Positions 6,574 to 13,690 are shown, counted from the stretch's first letter. The stretch: 22,857 bases of DNA from Acidimicrobiia bacterium (GCA_023262065.1 JALRDW010000140.1:1-22857); one strand, 5' to 3'. Made by a program: numbers and translations. Notes: generated by a model not told the origin, from the sequence alone.

Positions 6574-7403
6574 CGGACACCCGTCGCGAAGATCACGATG
6601 ACCGCCGTGCCGACGATGAGGCGGTACCACACGAACGGCATGAAGGTCCGCGTCCTCAGGTACGACAGCAGTCCGGCGATCGCGATCCACCCGGCGATGC
6701 CCGCGGCGAGGAACCCGGCGAGGAAGGCGGGGCCGCTGCCGGGCGGCAACCCGCCGTCGGCTGCGACCTTGACGGCCGAGAAGAGTCCGGCGCCGGCGAT
6801 GATCGGCAGGCTCATGAGGAACGACAGGCGGGTGGCGGCGACCCGGTCGAGCCCGAGCCAGAGACCGGCGGTGATCGTGACCCCGGAGCGGGACACGCCG
6901 GGCTGCAGGGCGATCGCCTGCGCGAGGCCCATGAGCGTCGCGTCGCGCACCGAGTAGTCCTCGATCGTGCGCGTGCCGTCGAGGTGATCGGCCCACCAGA
7001 GGAGCAGCCCTCCGAGGATGAGCATGACCCCGACGAGGATCGGACGACCGAGGTGCTCGTCGATGGTGGAGGACAGCGCAGCACCGACGATCGCCGCCGG
7101 GACCGCGGAGAGGACGAGCAGCCAGGCGATCCGGGCCTGCTGGTCGGCGAGACTGCGCCGCCCGATCGACCGGCCCGCGGCGAGGAGGTACCCCGCGAGG
7201 TCCCGACGGAAGTACCAGGCCGCCCCGACGAGTGTGCCGAGGTGGAGTGCGACGTCGAACGCCTTGTTGAGTGAGTCGTCCCCACCGAAGTCGTTCCAAC
7301 CCAGGAGTTCGGGCACCAGCACGAGGTGACCGCTCGATGAGATCGGGAGGAACTCCGTGAGCCCCTGGACGATGCCGAGGACGATGGCGTGGAGGATGGA
7401 CAT
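6570..7403 (-). CDS. uppP: Undecaprenyl-diphosphatase UppP (BacA)
   Basis: This 277-residue integral membrane enzyme dephosphorylates undecaprenyl diphosphate to recycle the lipid carrier for peptidoglycan and other envelope polymers. The two signature regions are intact: GLTEFLPISSSGHL (14-27, with Glu17 and the SSSGH block) and PGVSRSG (168-174). Around eight hydrophobic helices and the length match the family. Overexpression of this family is linked to bacitracin resistance. The ATG at 7403 starts MSILHAIVLGIVQG, the normal N-terminus. The HAD hydrolase overlaps its stop. A TACCAT hexamer on the minus strand (7446 to 7441) could be its -10, giving a leader of roughly 30 nt. Confidence 0.95.
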   Translation of the reverse strand: MSILHAIVLGIVQGLTEFLPISSSGHLVLVPELLGWNDFGGDDSLNKAFDVALHLGTLVGAAWYFRRDLAGYLLAAGRSIGRRSLADQQARIAWLLVLSAVPAAIVGAALSSTIDEHLGRPILVGVMLILGGLLLWWADHLDGTRTIEDYSVRDATLMGLAQAIALQPGVSRSGVTITAGLWLGLDRVAATRLSFLMSLPIIAGAGLFSAVKVAADGGLPPGSGPAFLAGFLAAGIAGWIAIAGLLSYLRTRTFMPFVWYRLIVGTAVIVIFATGVR

Positions 7404-7440
7404 GCGCGGGACCGTCCGGGACGCGGGTGGGACGACCGTG

Positions 7441-7446
7441 ATGGTA
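7441..7446 (-). promoter_or_regulatory. Candidate -10 element of uppP
   Basis: TACCAT on the minus strand, 37 nt before the uppP ATG, fits the TANNNT pattern seen elsewhere in the window. No ribosome binding site is obvious between it and the start. Confidence 0.3.
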
Positions 7447-7453
7447 GGCGGCC

Positions 7454-7903
7454 TCAGGCGCGGCGACGGTCGGGCACGACGGCGAGCGTGAGCGTGCCGG
7501 CGGTGGTGGCGAACGCGACCCGGGCGACGAGGGCGCGGGGGACCGCCAGGGTCACGCCGCGGGCGGTGGGATCGGCGTCGTCCCGGTCGACTGCGAGCAC
7601 GGCGAACGCCTCGCCGACCGCGCGCGTCGGTTCGGACCCCGGGTACCGATCGGGGTCGAGGGTCACGAGCAGGTCGACCCGGTCGCCGGGTCGGACCCGG
7701 GCCACGGGGGCGACGACCCGCACCGCGCGCGAGTCGGCGGCGGGGCGCGGCGTCCGGATCGTCCGGGCCGGGGTGGGACGCCGCGGGGCCGGAGTCTCAC
7801 GGCCGAGAATGCCGAGGCCCGACGCGAGGTCGGCGACGGCGATGAGGACGAGCGCGGCGGCGCCGAGGCGCGGCGCGAACGAGCGCGAGGGGATACGGGC
7901 CAT
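7454..7903 (-). CDS. RcpC/CpaB-like domain protein, membrane-anchored
   Basis: This 149-residue protein has a hydrophobic N-terminal segment (14-34), a Pro/Arg/Thr-rich linker (38-55) and a domain starting RVRPGDRVDLLVTLDP (69-84). It then has AVLAVDR and a terminal VTLAVPRALVARVAFATTAGTLTLAVV. The last part matches the pattern of the RcpC domain of Flp-pilus CpaB proteins. The usual SAF domain before it is missing or reduced, and no other tad/flp pilus genes are in the window, so its role is unclear. The ATG at 7903 is preceded by a G-rich run and a 12-bp palindrome (7908-7919). It lies 79 bases downstream of the fmdB-like gene and may be cotranscribed with it. Confidence 0.65.
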   Translation of the reverse strand: MARIPSRSFAPRLGAAALVLIAVADLASGLGILGRETPAPRRPTPARTIRTPRPAADSRAVRVVAPVARVRPGDRVDLLVTLDPDRYPGSEPTRAVGEAFAVLAVDRDDADPTARGVTLAVPRALVARVAFATTAGTLTLAVVPDRRRA

Positions 7904-7907
7904 GGGG

Positions 7908-7919
7908 ACCCCCGGGGGT
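7908..7919. repeat. 12-bp perfect palindrome ACCCCCGGGGGT
   Basis: It lies four bases upstream of the RcpC-like gene start. On the minus strand its GGGGG half can serve as a Shine-Dalgarno-like run, and base-pairing with the CCCCC half could hide it. In a genome this GC-rich it may be chance. Confidence 0.3.
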
Positions 7920-7982
7920 TCGGCGGTGGAGTCGACGGGGGAGTGCGGGCCGGGCGGGCCGGCGATCGGACGCGCGTCGGCG

Positions 7983-8318
7983 TCAGGTCGTACCCGATGC
8001 GGGCTTCGCAGCCTTCGTCGAGGACGAGGCCGACTTCTTCTCGGCCTTCTTCTCACTCTTCTTCTCAGCCTGGGCACTCGAGGTCGCACTGTCGGACTTG
8101 GAGTCGCTGGTCTCGCTCTTGGCGCTCGAGGCCCGGGAGGACGAGGGGTTGTCCGTCTTGTAGAAGCCCGAACCCTTGAGGGAGATCGCCGGGACCCCGA
8201 AGACCTTGCTCAGTGTGCCGCCGCACCCCTTGTGCTTCTTGAGCGCGGGGTCGCTGAACGACTGCTGCACCTGGAACTGCTCGCCGCACTTGGCGCACAG
8301 GTACTCGTAGGTGGGCAT
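7983..8318 (-). CDS. FmdB/Rv0991c-like zinc-ribbon protein with charged disordered tail
   Basis: This 111-residue protein starts with the typical FmdB N-terminus MPTYEYLCAKCG (CxxC at Cys8/Cys11). The second half of the zinc ribbon is HKGC (His29 and Cys32) in place of the more common CxxC. Next comes the conserved LKGSGFYKTDN (49-59), then about 52 residues of Ser/Lys/Ala/Glu low complexity with tandem EKKS/EKKA units. The mycobacterial relative Rv0991c (Ruc) is described as a redox-regulated chaperone; a similar role here is inference. The start is supported by AGAGGA five bases upstream. A TAGGAT on the minus strand (8362 to 8357) is a plausible -10 for a leader of about 35 nt. Confidence 0.85.
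   Translation of the reverse strand: MPTYEYLCAKCGEQFQVQQSFSDPALKKHKGCGGTLSKVFGVPAISLKGSGFYKTDNPSSSRASSAKSETSDSKSDSATSSAQAEKKSEKKAEKKSASSSTKAAKPASGTT
8035..8070 (-). repeat. Three tandem 12-bp units in the fmdB-like gene tail
   Basis: On the plus strand the units read ttcttctcggcc, ttcttctcactc and ttcttctcagcc. On the coding strand they give a repeated Glu-Lys-Lys-(Ser/Ala) tetrapeptide. The pattern suggests expansion by slippage or unequal exchange, which could make the tail length variable between strains. Confidence 0.75.
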
Positions 8319-8356
8319 TCGGATCCTCTGGGTGCTCACGGTCTCGGGGACCCGGG

Positions 8357-8362
8357 ATCCTA
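8357..8362 (-). promoter_or_regulatory. Candidate -10 element (TAGGAT) of the fmdB-like gene
   Basis: The hexamer lies 38 nt before the start codon on the minus strand, followed by a leader that ends in a good AGAGGA ribosome binding site. Confidence 0.35.
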
Positions 8363-8403
8363 CCGGGGCGACCCCTGTCCCCACCCATGTGCGGCCGATG
8401 GCG

Positions 8404-8409
8404 TTGAAT
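8404..8409 (+). promoter_or_regulatory. Candidate -10 element (TTGAAT) of plsY
   Basis: The hexamer ends 7 nt before the GTG at 8417, the spacing expected for a leaderless transcript. This favours GTG 8417 over the ATG at 8408, which overlaps the hexamer itself. Confidence 0.35.
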
Positions 8410-8416
8410 GGAGGGC

Positions 8417-9007
8417 GTGAGCCCGCCCGTCCTCGTCGCGATCCTCTGCGTGCCGGCGTACCTGCTCGGCACCTTCCCCACCGCGCTGCTCGTCTCGCGG
8501 GCCCGGGGCCGGGACGTGCTCCACGAGGGCTCCGGGAACCCGGGTGCCTCGAACGTCAACCGGATGCTCGGATGGCGGGCCGGGTTGGTCGTGCTCGTGG
8601 TCGATGCGCTCAAGGGTGCGGCGGCGGCCGGCGTCGGCCTCGCGGTGGCCGGTCGACCCGGGGCGTGGGCGCTCGGCGCGGCTGCGGTGGTCGGTCACAT
8701 CTTCCCGATCCGGCGTCGGGGCGGGAAGGGCGTCGCGACCTGCGCCGGGTTCCTGGCCATCCTCTACCCGGGGTTCGTGCTCGCATTCGGCGTCGTGTTC
8801 TTCGTCGTCGCCCGCGTCCTCCGCAAGGCGTCGATCGGTTCGCTGATCGCGTGCGTCGGGTTCCCGATCCTCGTCGCCGGCACCCGACCGGCCTGGGAGG
8901 CGATCGCCACCACGGCGATGGCGGTGCTCGTGCTGAGCCGCCACTGGGCCAACATCCAACGGCTCCTGCGGGGCACGGAGCTCTCGACCGGTCCGTCCGA
9001 GGGCTGA
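8417..9007 (+). CDS. plsY: Glycerol-3-phosphate acyltransferase PlsY
   Basis: This 196-residue polytopic membrane protein transfers the acyl group of acyl phosphate to glycerol-3-phosphate, the first step of phospholipid synthesis. Its three family motifs are visible: EGSGNPGASNVNR (37-49), VVDALKG (61-67) and GHIFP...RRGGKGVAT (93-108). The length is typical. The start is either ATG 8408 or GTG 8417. I choose GTG because a TTGAAT hexamer is 7 nt upstream and the protein then begins MSPPVLVAIL, as a PlsY first helix should. It is divergent from the fmdB-like gene, with 98 bases between starts. No acyltransferase partner PlsX is in the window. Confidence 0.92.
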   Translation: MSPPVLVAILCVPAYLLGTFPTALLVSRARGRDVLHEGSGNPGASNVNRMLGWRAGLVVLVVDALKGAAAAGVGLAVAGRPGAWALGAAAVVGHIFPIRRRGGKGVATCAGFLAILYPGFVLAFGVVFFVVARVLRKASIGSLIACVGFPILVAGTRPAWEAIATTAMAVLVLSRHWANIQRLLRGTELSTGPSEG

Positions 9008-9048
9008 ACGCCGCGGCACGGGCGGTCCCCGACCCCCGTGTCCGGCGG

Positions 9049-9054
9049 TAGCGT
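9049..9054 (+). promoter_or_regulatory. Candidate -10 element (TAGCGT) of galU
   Basis: The hexamer lies in the 90-base gap after plsY, 43 nt before the galU GTG. The same hexamer precedes the membrane-protein gene at 13014. Confidence 0.35.
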
Positions 9055-9097
9055 TCGGGTCCCACCGGGCAGACGGATCTCCGACGGGGAGGATCGC

Positions 9098-9994
9098 GTG
9101 GGCAGTACTCGAGCGGTGACGAAGGCGGTGATCCCGGCGGCCGGTCTCGGCACGCGGTTCCTGCCGGCGACGAAGAGTCAGCCGAAGGAGATGCTGCCGA
9201 TCGTCGACAAGCCGGCGATCCAGTACGTGATCGAGGAGGCGGTGCGCGCCGGGCTCACCGACATCCTCGTGGTGACCGGTCGCGGCAAGCGCGCCATCGA
9301 GGATCACTTCGATCGCAACTTCGAGCTCGAGTACTACCTCGAGCAGCAGGCCAAGCACGACCTCCTCAAGGAGGTGCAGCAGACCTCGGAGATGGCGGAC
9401 ATCCACTACATCCGCCAGCGTGATCCCCTCGGCCTCGGTCACGCGGTCTCCGTGGCCCGCGAGCACGTCGGGGACGAACCGTTCGCGGTCCTGCTCGGCG
9501 ACGACATCATGGTCGACGACTCGCAGCTGCTGCGCTCGATGATCGACACACACGCCCGGTACGGGCGCAGTGCGTTGGCGCTCAAGCGCGTCCCGCAGGC
9601 TGAGATCTCGGCCTACGGCTGCGTCGAGCCCGAGCCGGTGCACGACGGGTTGGTGCAGGTGCGATCGATCGTCGAGAAGCCGGCGCCCGAGGTCGCGCCC
9701 TCGGACCTCGCGGTCATCGGTCGCTACGTGTTCACCCCCGAGATCTTCGACGCACTCGACCGCATCACGCCGGGCGCGGGCGGGGAGCTCCAACTGACCG
9801 ATGCCATCGGGCTGCTGCTCGACACCCAGACGGTGTACGGGTGCGTGTTCGAGGACGGTCGGTACGACATCGGGCAGAAGGTCGACTTCCTGCGGGCGAA
9901 CATCGAGCTCGCCCTCGATCGCGACGACCTCGGCGGCGACGTCGCCGAGGTGCTGCGCCGCATCGTGCGCGAGCGCGGCCTGCTCGACGGCTGA
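9098..9994 (+). CDS. galU: UTP--glucose-1-phosphate uridylyltransferase GalU
   Basis: This 298-residue cytosolic enzyme makes UDP-glucose from UTP and glucose-1-phosphate, feeding envelope polysaccharides, glycolipids and trehalose. The nucleotide-binding signature GLGTRFLPATKSQPKEM (16-32) includes the expected Lys26. The metal-binding region LLGDD (132-136) and the later EKP and GRYVFTPEIF blocks are all intact. The length matches bacterial GalU. The GTG at 9098 follows GGGGAGG (9086-9092) with a 5-nt gap, the best start; the frame is open upstream without family sequence. moeA starts 26 bases after the stop, an arrangement I recall from many actinobacteria (galU followed by moeA). Confidence 0.95.
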   Translation: MGSTRAVTKAVIPAAGLGTRFLPATKSQPKEMLPIVDKPAIQYVIEEAVRAGLTDILVVTGRGKRAIEDHFDRNFELEYYLEQQAKHDLLKEVQQTSEMADIHYIRQRDPLGLGHAVSVAREHVGDEPFAVLLGDDIMVDDSQLLRSMIDTHARYGRSALALKRVPQAEISAYGCVEPEPVHDGLVQVRSIVEKPAPEVAPSDLAVIGRYVFTPEIFDALDRITPGAGGELQLTDAIGLLLDTQTVYGCVFEDGRYDIGQKVDFLRANIELALDRDDLGGDVAEVLRRIVRERGLLDG

Positions 9995-10008
9995 ACCGTC
10001 GCGCCCCG

Positions 10009-10014
10009 TAGGCT
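10009..10014 (+). promoter_or_regulatory. Leaderless-type -10 element (TAGGCT) of moeA
   Basis: The hexamer is followed by exactly 6 nt and then the moeA ATG, so transcription should begin at or next to the A of ATG. There is no Shine-Dalgarno sequence before this start. Confidence 0.6.
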
Positions 10015-10020
10015 CGCCGG

Positions 10021-11250
10021 ATGCGCCGTCTCGAGGAGGTCCGGGCCGAGGTCCTCGCCGCCGTGCGGCCGCTCGCGCCGGTCCGGCTCACCATCGCGGC
10101 GGTGGCCGGCCTCGTGCTCGCGGAGCCGATCGCCGCAGCCGAGGACGTGCCGCCGTTCGCGAACACGGCGATGGACGGGTACGCGGTCCGGGCGGTCGAC
10201 ACGGTGGGGGCCGAGCAGGACGCGCCCGTCACCCTCCAGGTCGTGGGCGACCTCCCGGCCGGACGTGCGCCCGACGGGTCGGTCGGGCCGGGTGAGGCGA
10301 TCCGGATCATGACCGGAGCGCCGATCCCGGTGGGGGCGGATGCGATCGTGCCGGTCGAACGGACATCGCGCGACTGCGCGACCCGGGTCCAGATCCACGC
10401 CGCAGCTGGACCGGGTGCCCACATCCGCGCCGCCGGTGGTGACGTCGCGGCGGGGGACGCGGTCTTCGCGTCGGGTGCGGTGCTCAATCCTGCAGCCGTC
10501 GGTGTGCTCGCGAGCCTCGGCGTCGTCGAGGTGGCGGTGCACCCGAGGCCGCGGGTCGCGGTGCTCGCCACGGGGGACGAACTCGTGGACGGCGACGCGC
10601 CGCTCGCACCCGGCCAGATCCGGAACTCCAACGGTCCGATGGTGCGGGCGCTGGTCGCCGAGGCGGGATGTGAGGTCGTCGACCTGGGGATCGCTCGGGA
10701 CGATGAGGCGGCGCTCGAGGCGACGCTCCTCGACGCCGCCGACCGTTGCGATCTGATCGTCACGACCGGCGGGGTGTCGGTGGGGGACTACGACGTGGTG
10801 AAGGCGGTGCTGTCGCGCATCGGCGCGCTCGTGTGGTCCCAGGTCGCGATCAAGCCGGCGAAGCCCCTGGCCTTCGGGGTCATCGGTGCCACCCCGATCG
10901 TCGGTCTCCCCGGCAACCCGGTCTCGGCCCACGTCTCGTTCGAACTGTTCGCCCGCCCGGCGCTCCGCCGCCTCGCCGGTCACGGGGACCTCGACCGACC
11001 CGTGGTCACGGCGACGGCGGCCGCTCCGTTCACCCGCCGGGCCGACGGCAAGGTCCACTTCGACCGTGTGGTCGTGGCACTCGGTCCCGGTGGGTTCTCC
11101 GCCCGACGGTCGGGCGAGCAGGGCTCCAACGTGCTGTCGGCGATGGCCCGGGCCAACGGCCTCGCCGTGATCCCGGACGGCGACGGGGTCGCGGTCGGGG
11201 GGCCGGTGCGGGTCATGCTCATCGGCGACCCGGTGTCGGTGGCCGACTGA
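10021..11250 (+). CDS. moeA: Molybdopterin molybdotransferase MoeA
   Basis: This 409-residue cytosolic enzyme inserts molybdate into adenylylated molybdopterin, the last general step of molybdenum cofactor synthesis. Family blocks appear in order: PPFANTAMDGYAVR (44-57); a gephyrin-type domain with RVAVLATGDELVDG around 177-192; TTGGVSVGDYDVV near 249; LPGNPVSAHVSFELF near 297; and a C-terminal beta-barrel domain IV. The length is typical. The ATG at 10021 has no ribosome binding site but a TAGGCT six bases upstream, so the message is probably leaderless. moaA follows after 41 bases with its own similar element. Confidence 0.95.
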   Translation: MRRLEEVRAEVLAAVRPLAPVRLTIAAVAGLVLAEPIAAAEDVPPFANTAMDGYAVRAVDTVGAEQDAPVTLQVVGDLPAGRAPDGSVGPGEAIRIMTGAPIPVGADAIVPVERTSRDCATRVQIHAAAGPGAHIRAAGGDVAAGDAVFASGAVLNPAAVGVLASLGVVEVAVHPRPRVAVLATGDELVDGDAPLAPGQIRNSNGPMVRALVAEAGCEVVDLGIARDDEAALEATLLDAADRCDLIVTTGGVSVGDYDVVKAVLSRIGALVWSQVAIKPAKPLAFGVIGATPIVGLPGNPVSAHVSFELFARPALRRLAGHGDLDRPVVTATAAAPFTRRADGKVHFDRVVVALGPGGFSARRSGEQGSNVLSAMARANGLAVIPDGDGVAVGGPVRVMLIGDPVSVAD

Positions 11251-11279
11251 CGCCGGACGACCCGGCGCGGCGCGTCCCC

Positions 11280-11285
11280 TACCCT
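11280..11285 (+). promoter_or_regulatory. Leaderless-type -10 element (TACCCT) of moaA
   Basis: TACCCT ends 6 nt before the moaA ATG. It has the same geometry as the moeA element and the same hexamer as the one before the tRNA-Ala gene. Confidence 0.6.
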
Positions 11286-11291
11286 GCGGGC

Positions 11292-12284
11292 ATGGTTCCC
11301 CTCATCGACGGTCACGGTCGGCGGGTCCGCGACCTGCGGATCTCGGTGACCGACCGCTGCAACCTCCGGTGCACCTACTGCATGCCGGCCGAGGGGCTGG
11401 ACTGGCTGCCGCGGGACGAGGTCCTCACCTACGAGGAGTTGACCCGGATCGCACGCATCTGCGTCCAGCGGTGGGCCTTCGACGGCATCCGGATCACCGG
11501 CGGTGAGCCGACCCTGCGCGCCGACATCGAGTCCTTCGTCGCGATGCTGGCGACACTCGGCGTGGATCTGGCCATGACCACGAACGCCATCCGCCTCGTC
11601 GACCTCGCCGCACCGCTGCGCGCCGCGGGGCTCGATCGCGTCAACATCTCGCTCGACACGCTGCGCCCGGAGACGTTCCGGTCGATCACCCGACGTGACG
11701 ACCTCGACCGCACGATCGCCGGTATCGATGCGGCGATCGCGGCCGGCCTCGACCCGGTGAAGATCAACGCGGTGGTCATGCGCGGCGTGAACGACGACGA
11801 GGTCGTGGACCTCGCAGCGTTCGCCCGCGAGCGGGGTGTCGGGCTGCGGTTCATCGAGTTCATGCCGCTCGACGCCGAGCAGGGCTGGACGCTCGATCGG
11901 GTCGTCCCGGCCCGCGAGATCCTCGAGCGTGTGCACGCCGCGTTCCCGCTCGCGACCGAACCACGGGCCCACGCGCAGCACGTCGAGCCGGCGGAACGGT
12001 TCGCCTACGCCGACGGCCGGGGTGACGTCGGTGTCATCGCCAGCGTCACCGAGCCCTTCTGCGGGGACTGCGACCGCGTGCGGATCACCGCCGACGGCCG
12101 ACTGCGCACCTGCCTGTTCGCGCTCGACGAGCACGACCTGCGCCCCCTGCTGCGCGCAGGAGCCGACGACGAAGCGATCGCGGGTGCCATCGAACGGGCG
12201 GTCGGGGCCAAGTGGGCCGGTCATCGGGTGGGCAACGTCGACTTCATCCGGCCCGACCGGTCCATGTCCCAGATCGGCGGGTGA
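11292..12284 (+). CDS. moaA: GTP 3',8-cyclase MoaA (radical SAM)
   Basis: This 330-residue radical SAM enzyme starts molybdopterin synthesis by converting GTP to 3',8-cyclo-7,8-dihydro-GTP, which MoaC then rearranges. The N-terminal cluster motif is TDRCNLRCTYC (Cys23, Cys27, Cys30). ITGGEPTLR follows near residue 68. The C-terminal second-cluster motif has FCGDCDRVRITADGRLRTC. The protein ends SQIGG, keeping the Gly-Gly tail important for MoaA activity. The ATG at 11292 gives the normal N-terminus (DGHGRRVRDLRISVTDRC); the frame is open upstream only as an overlap with moeA. A TACCCT hexamer six bases upstream suggests a leaderless transcript. Confidence 0.96.
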   Translation: MVPLIDGHGRRVRDLRISVTDRCNLRCTYCMPAEGLDWLPRDEVLTYEELTRIARICVQRWAFDGIRITGGEPTLRADIESFVAMLATLGVDLAMTTNAIRLVDLAAPLRAAGLDRVNISLDTLRPETFRSITRRDDLDRTIAGIDAAIAAGLDPVKINAVVMRGVNDDEVVDLAAFARERGVGLRFIEFMPLDAEQGWTLDRVVPAREILERVHAAFPLATEPRAHAQHVEPAERFAYADGRGDVGVIASVTEPFCGDCDRVRITADGRLRTCLFALDEHDLRPLLRAGADDEAIAGAIERAVGAKWAGHRVGNVDFIRPDRSMSQIGG

Positions 12285-12317
12285 GCCGGGCCCGCCCGGT
12301 TCGTGCGGTTGCGGTCC

Positions 12318-12323
12318 TAGAAT
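12318..12323 (+). promoter_or_regulatory. Candidate -10 element (TAGAAT) of moaC
   Basis: The hexamer ends 8 nt before the moaC ATG, so any leader is at most a few bases. No ribosome binding site is visible. Confidence 0.5.
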
Positions 12324-12331
12324 CCGCGCCC

Positions 12332-12835
12332 ATGCCGGAGTTCACGCACCTCGATCCGCTCGGTCGCGCCCGCATGGTCGACGTGACCGCCAAGGAGCCG
12401 ACCATCCGGCGCGCGATGGCGCGCTGCAGCGTCCGGATGCAGCCCGAGACCGCATCGCGGGTCGCATCGGGCTCGATGGCCAAGGGTGACGTGCTCGCGG
12501 TGGCCCGGGTCGCGGGGATCCAGGCGGCCAAGCAGACGGCGAACCTCATCCCGCTGTGCCACCCCCTGCTCGTGGGGAGCGTCCTCGTGAACTTCCGGAT
12601 CGAGGAGGACCGGATCGACGTCGAGGCCCACGTCGACACGGTGGATCGCACCGGGGTCGAGATGGAGGCGCTCACCGCCTGCTCGGTCGCAGCGCTCACG
12701 ATCTACGACATGTGCAAGTCCGGCGACCGGTCGATGACGATCACGGACCTCGCGCTCTGGGAGAAGACCGGCGGTCGTTCGGGGCAGTGGCGTCGCTCCG
12801 GCTCCGACGATCTGCTCACCACCTACGACGACTGA
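12332..12835 (+). CDS. moaC: Cyclic pyranopterin monophosphate synthase MoaC
   Basis: This 167-residue enzyme works after MoaA to form cyclic pyranopterin monophosphate. Conserved blocks are MVDVTAKEPTIRRA (15-28), KGDVLAVARVAGIQAAKQT (51-69), LIPLCHPL (72-79) and DRTGVEMEALTACSVAALTIYDMCKS (105-130). Asp126 and Lys129 in DMCK correspond to the catalytic pair. The length is normal. The ATG at 12332 gives the family N-terminus, and the upstream TAGAAT suggests a nearly leaderless transcript. An 11-bp hairpin lies 47 bases after the stop. The molybdopterin synthase subunits moaD and moaE are not in the window. Confidence 0.96.
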   Translation: MPEFTHLDPLGRARMVDVTAKEPTIRRAMARCSVRMQPETASRVASGSMAKGDVLAVARVAGIQAAKQTANLIPLCHPLLVGSVLVNFRIEEDRIDVEAHVDTVDRTGVEMEALTACSVAALTIYDMCKSGDRSMTITDLALWEKTGGRSGQWRRSGSDDLLTTYDD

Positions 12836-12881
12836 GCCCGGCGAGCGTCGCGCGGTCCGCGCGCCCCATCGGACGGATCGT

Positions 12882-12910
12882 CGGGATCCCGCGCCCCGTG
12901 CGGGATCCCG
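12882..12910 (+). terminator. Hairpin after moaC (11-bp stem, 7-nt loop)
   Basis: The arms cgggatcccgc (12882-12892) and gcgggatcccg (12900-12910) are perfectly complementary around a gccccgt loop. No T tract follows, as is common in high-GC actinobacteria. The position, 47 bases past the moaC stop and before a new promoter, fits a terminator. Confidence 0.6.
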
Positions 12911-12980
12911 GGCCCGGTTGCGAGGGCGCGCCGACCCACTCCTACCCTTGAGGGTCCACCGCCGCTCGTGCGCGCAGCGT

Positions 12981-12986
12981 TAGCGT
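12981..12986 (+). promoter_or_regulatory. Candidate -10 element (TAGCGT) of the membrane-protein gene
   Basis: It lies 27 nt before the TTG start and is the same hexamer found before galU. The short leader carries a GAGGAG ribosome binding site. Confidence 0.35.
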
Positions 12987-13013
12987 GCCTCTCACGGAAA
13001 GCGACGAGGAGCC

Positions 13014-13538
13014 TTGGCGATTCCGGTCCTACTGATACTCGTGGCCCTGTGGGGGATCTTCTTCCTGTGGCCCCTGGTCTCCGGCAAGTTCGGGCAGACC
13101 GGCGGCCGGGCCCTCGCATCGGTGGATCGCTTCCGGCACGGCATCGGATCCATCGGACGCTCGGGGGGCCACCAGCTCCCGCACCTCGGTCGCCCGACGC
13201 CGCTGGCCGGTCCGGTCGGCCCGAACCTCGGCCCCCTGCCCGGCGTGCTCCGCCCCCCGGCCTCCCCGCGGCGTCGCCGTCGGCAGGTGCTGGCGATCGC
13301 CGCATCGGTGTCCGTACCGGTCCTCATCCTGGCGTTCGTGACCGACGCGACCGCCGCCTGGCTGCTCGCCCTCATCGTGTGCGGCCCGAGCCTCGCCTAC
13401 CTCGCGGCGGTGGTCCGTCTGGAGCAGGCCCAGCGGGAGCGCATCGAGAAGGTGCGCCAGCTCCCCGTGATCGAGCCGCCGACCCGCCGGGTCGAGCCAC
13501 CGGTCGAGGCACGCGCCTCCATCGCGCAGCCGGGCTGA
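13014..13538 (+). CDS. Small hypothetical membrane protein
   Basis: This 174-residue protein of no named family starts with a membrane helix (IPVLLILVALWGIFFLWPLV, 3-22). A Gly/Pro/Arg-rich, probably disordered linker (25-88) follows, then two close helices (about 91-107 and 111-131) and a basic, Pro-rich tail. The start is TTG at 13014, two bases after GAGGAG; the next in-frame start would remove most of the first helix. From memory, many Acidimicrobiia have a similar protein beginning MAIPVL; I cannot verify this here. It stands alone between the moaC hairpin and the tRNA gene. Function unknown. Confidence 0.7.
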   Translation: MAIPVLLILVALWGIFFLWPLVSGKFGQTGGRALASVDRFRHGIGSIGRSGGHQLPHLGRPTPLAGPVGPNLGPLPGVLRPPASPRRRRRQVLAIAASVSVPVLILAFVTDATAAWLLALIVCGPSLAYLAAVVRLEQAQRERIEKVRQLPVIEPPTRRVEPPVEARASIAQPG

Positions 13539-13571
13539 CCGTCCGGCGGGAGCCCGACCGCACGGGCGCGC

Positions 13572-13577
13572 TACCCT
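13572..13577 (+). promoter_or_regulatory. Candidate -10 element (TACCCT) of the tRNA-Ala gene
   Basis: The hexamer is 12 nt upstream of the mature tRNA 5' end, so transcription would start only a few bases before it. Confidence 0.4.
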
Positions 13578-13589
13578 TGCGCCTCCCAC

Positions 13590-13666
13590 GGGGGTGTAGC
13601 TCAGCCTGGTAGAGCGCTACGTTCGCAACGTAGAAGTCGTGGGTTCAAGTCCCATCACCTCCACCA
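13590..13666 (+). tRNA. tRNA-Ala (anticodon CGC)
   Basis: The 77 bases fold as a full cloverleaf: acceptor GGGGGTG with CACCTCC, D-arm GCTC/GAGC, anticodon stem CTACG/CGTAG with loop TTCGCAA (anticodon CGC, reads GCG), and T-arm GTGGG/CCCAT with loop TTCAAGT. The acceptor contains a G3-U70 wobble pair, the main alanine identity element. The discriminator is A, and CCA is encoded at 13664-13666. The GCG specificity suits a high-GC genome. Confidence 0.97.
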
Positions 13667-13667
13667 C

Positions 13668-13690
13668 CGGCCCGGCCCTGCGCCGGGCCG
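13668..13690 (+). terminator. Hairpin after tRNA-Ala (8-bp stem, 7-nt loop)
   Basis: CGGCCCGG (13668-13675) pairs with CCGGGCCG (13683-13690) across ccctgcg. It begins two bases after the encoded CCA, so it is a likely terminator without a T tract. Confidence 0.5.

Noticed and set aside
11251..11291. Possible Moco riboswitch or other RNA element before moaA
   Set aside because: The gap is only 41 bases and a TACCCT hexamer lies 6 nt before the ATG, so there is no leader long enough to fold.
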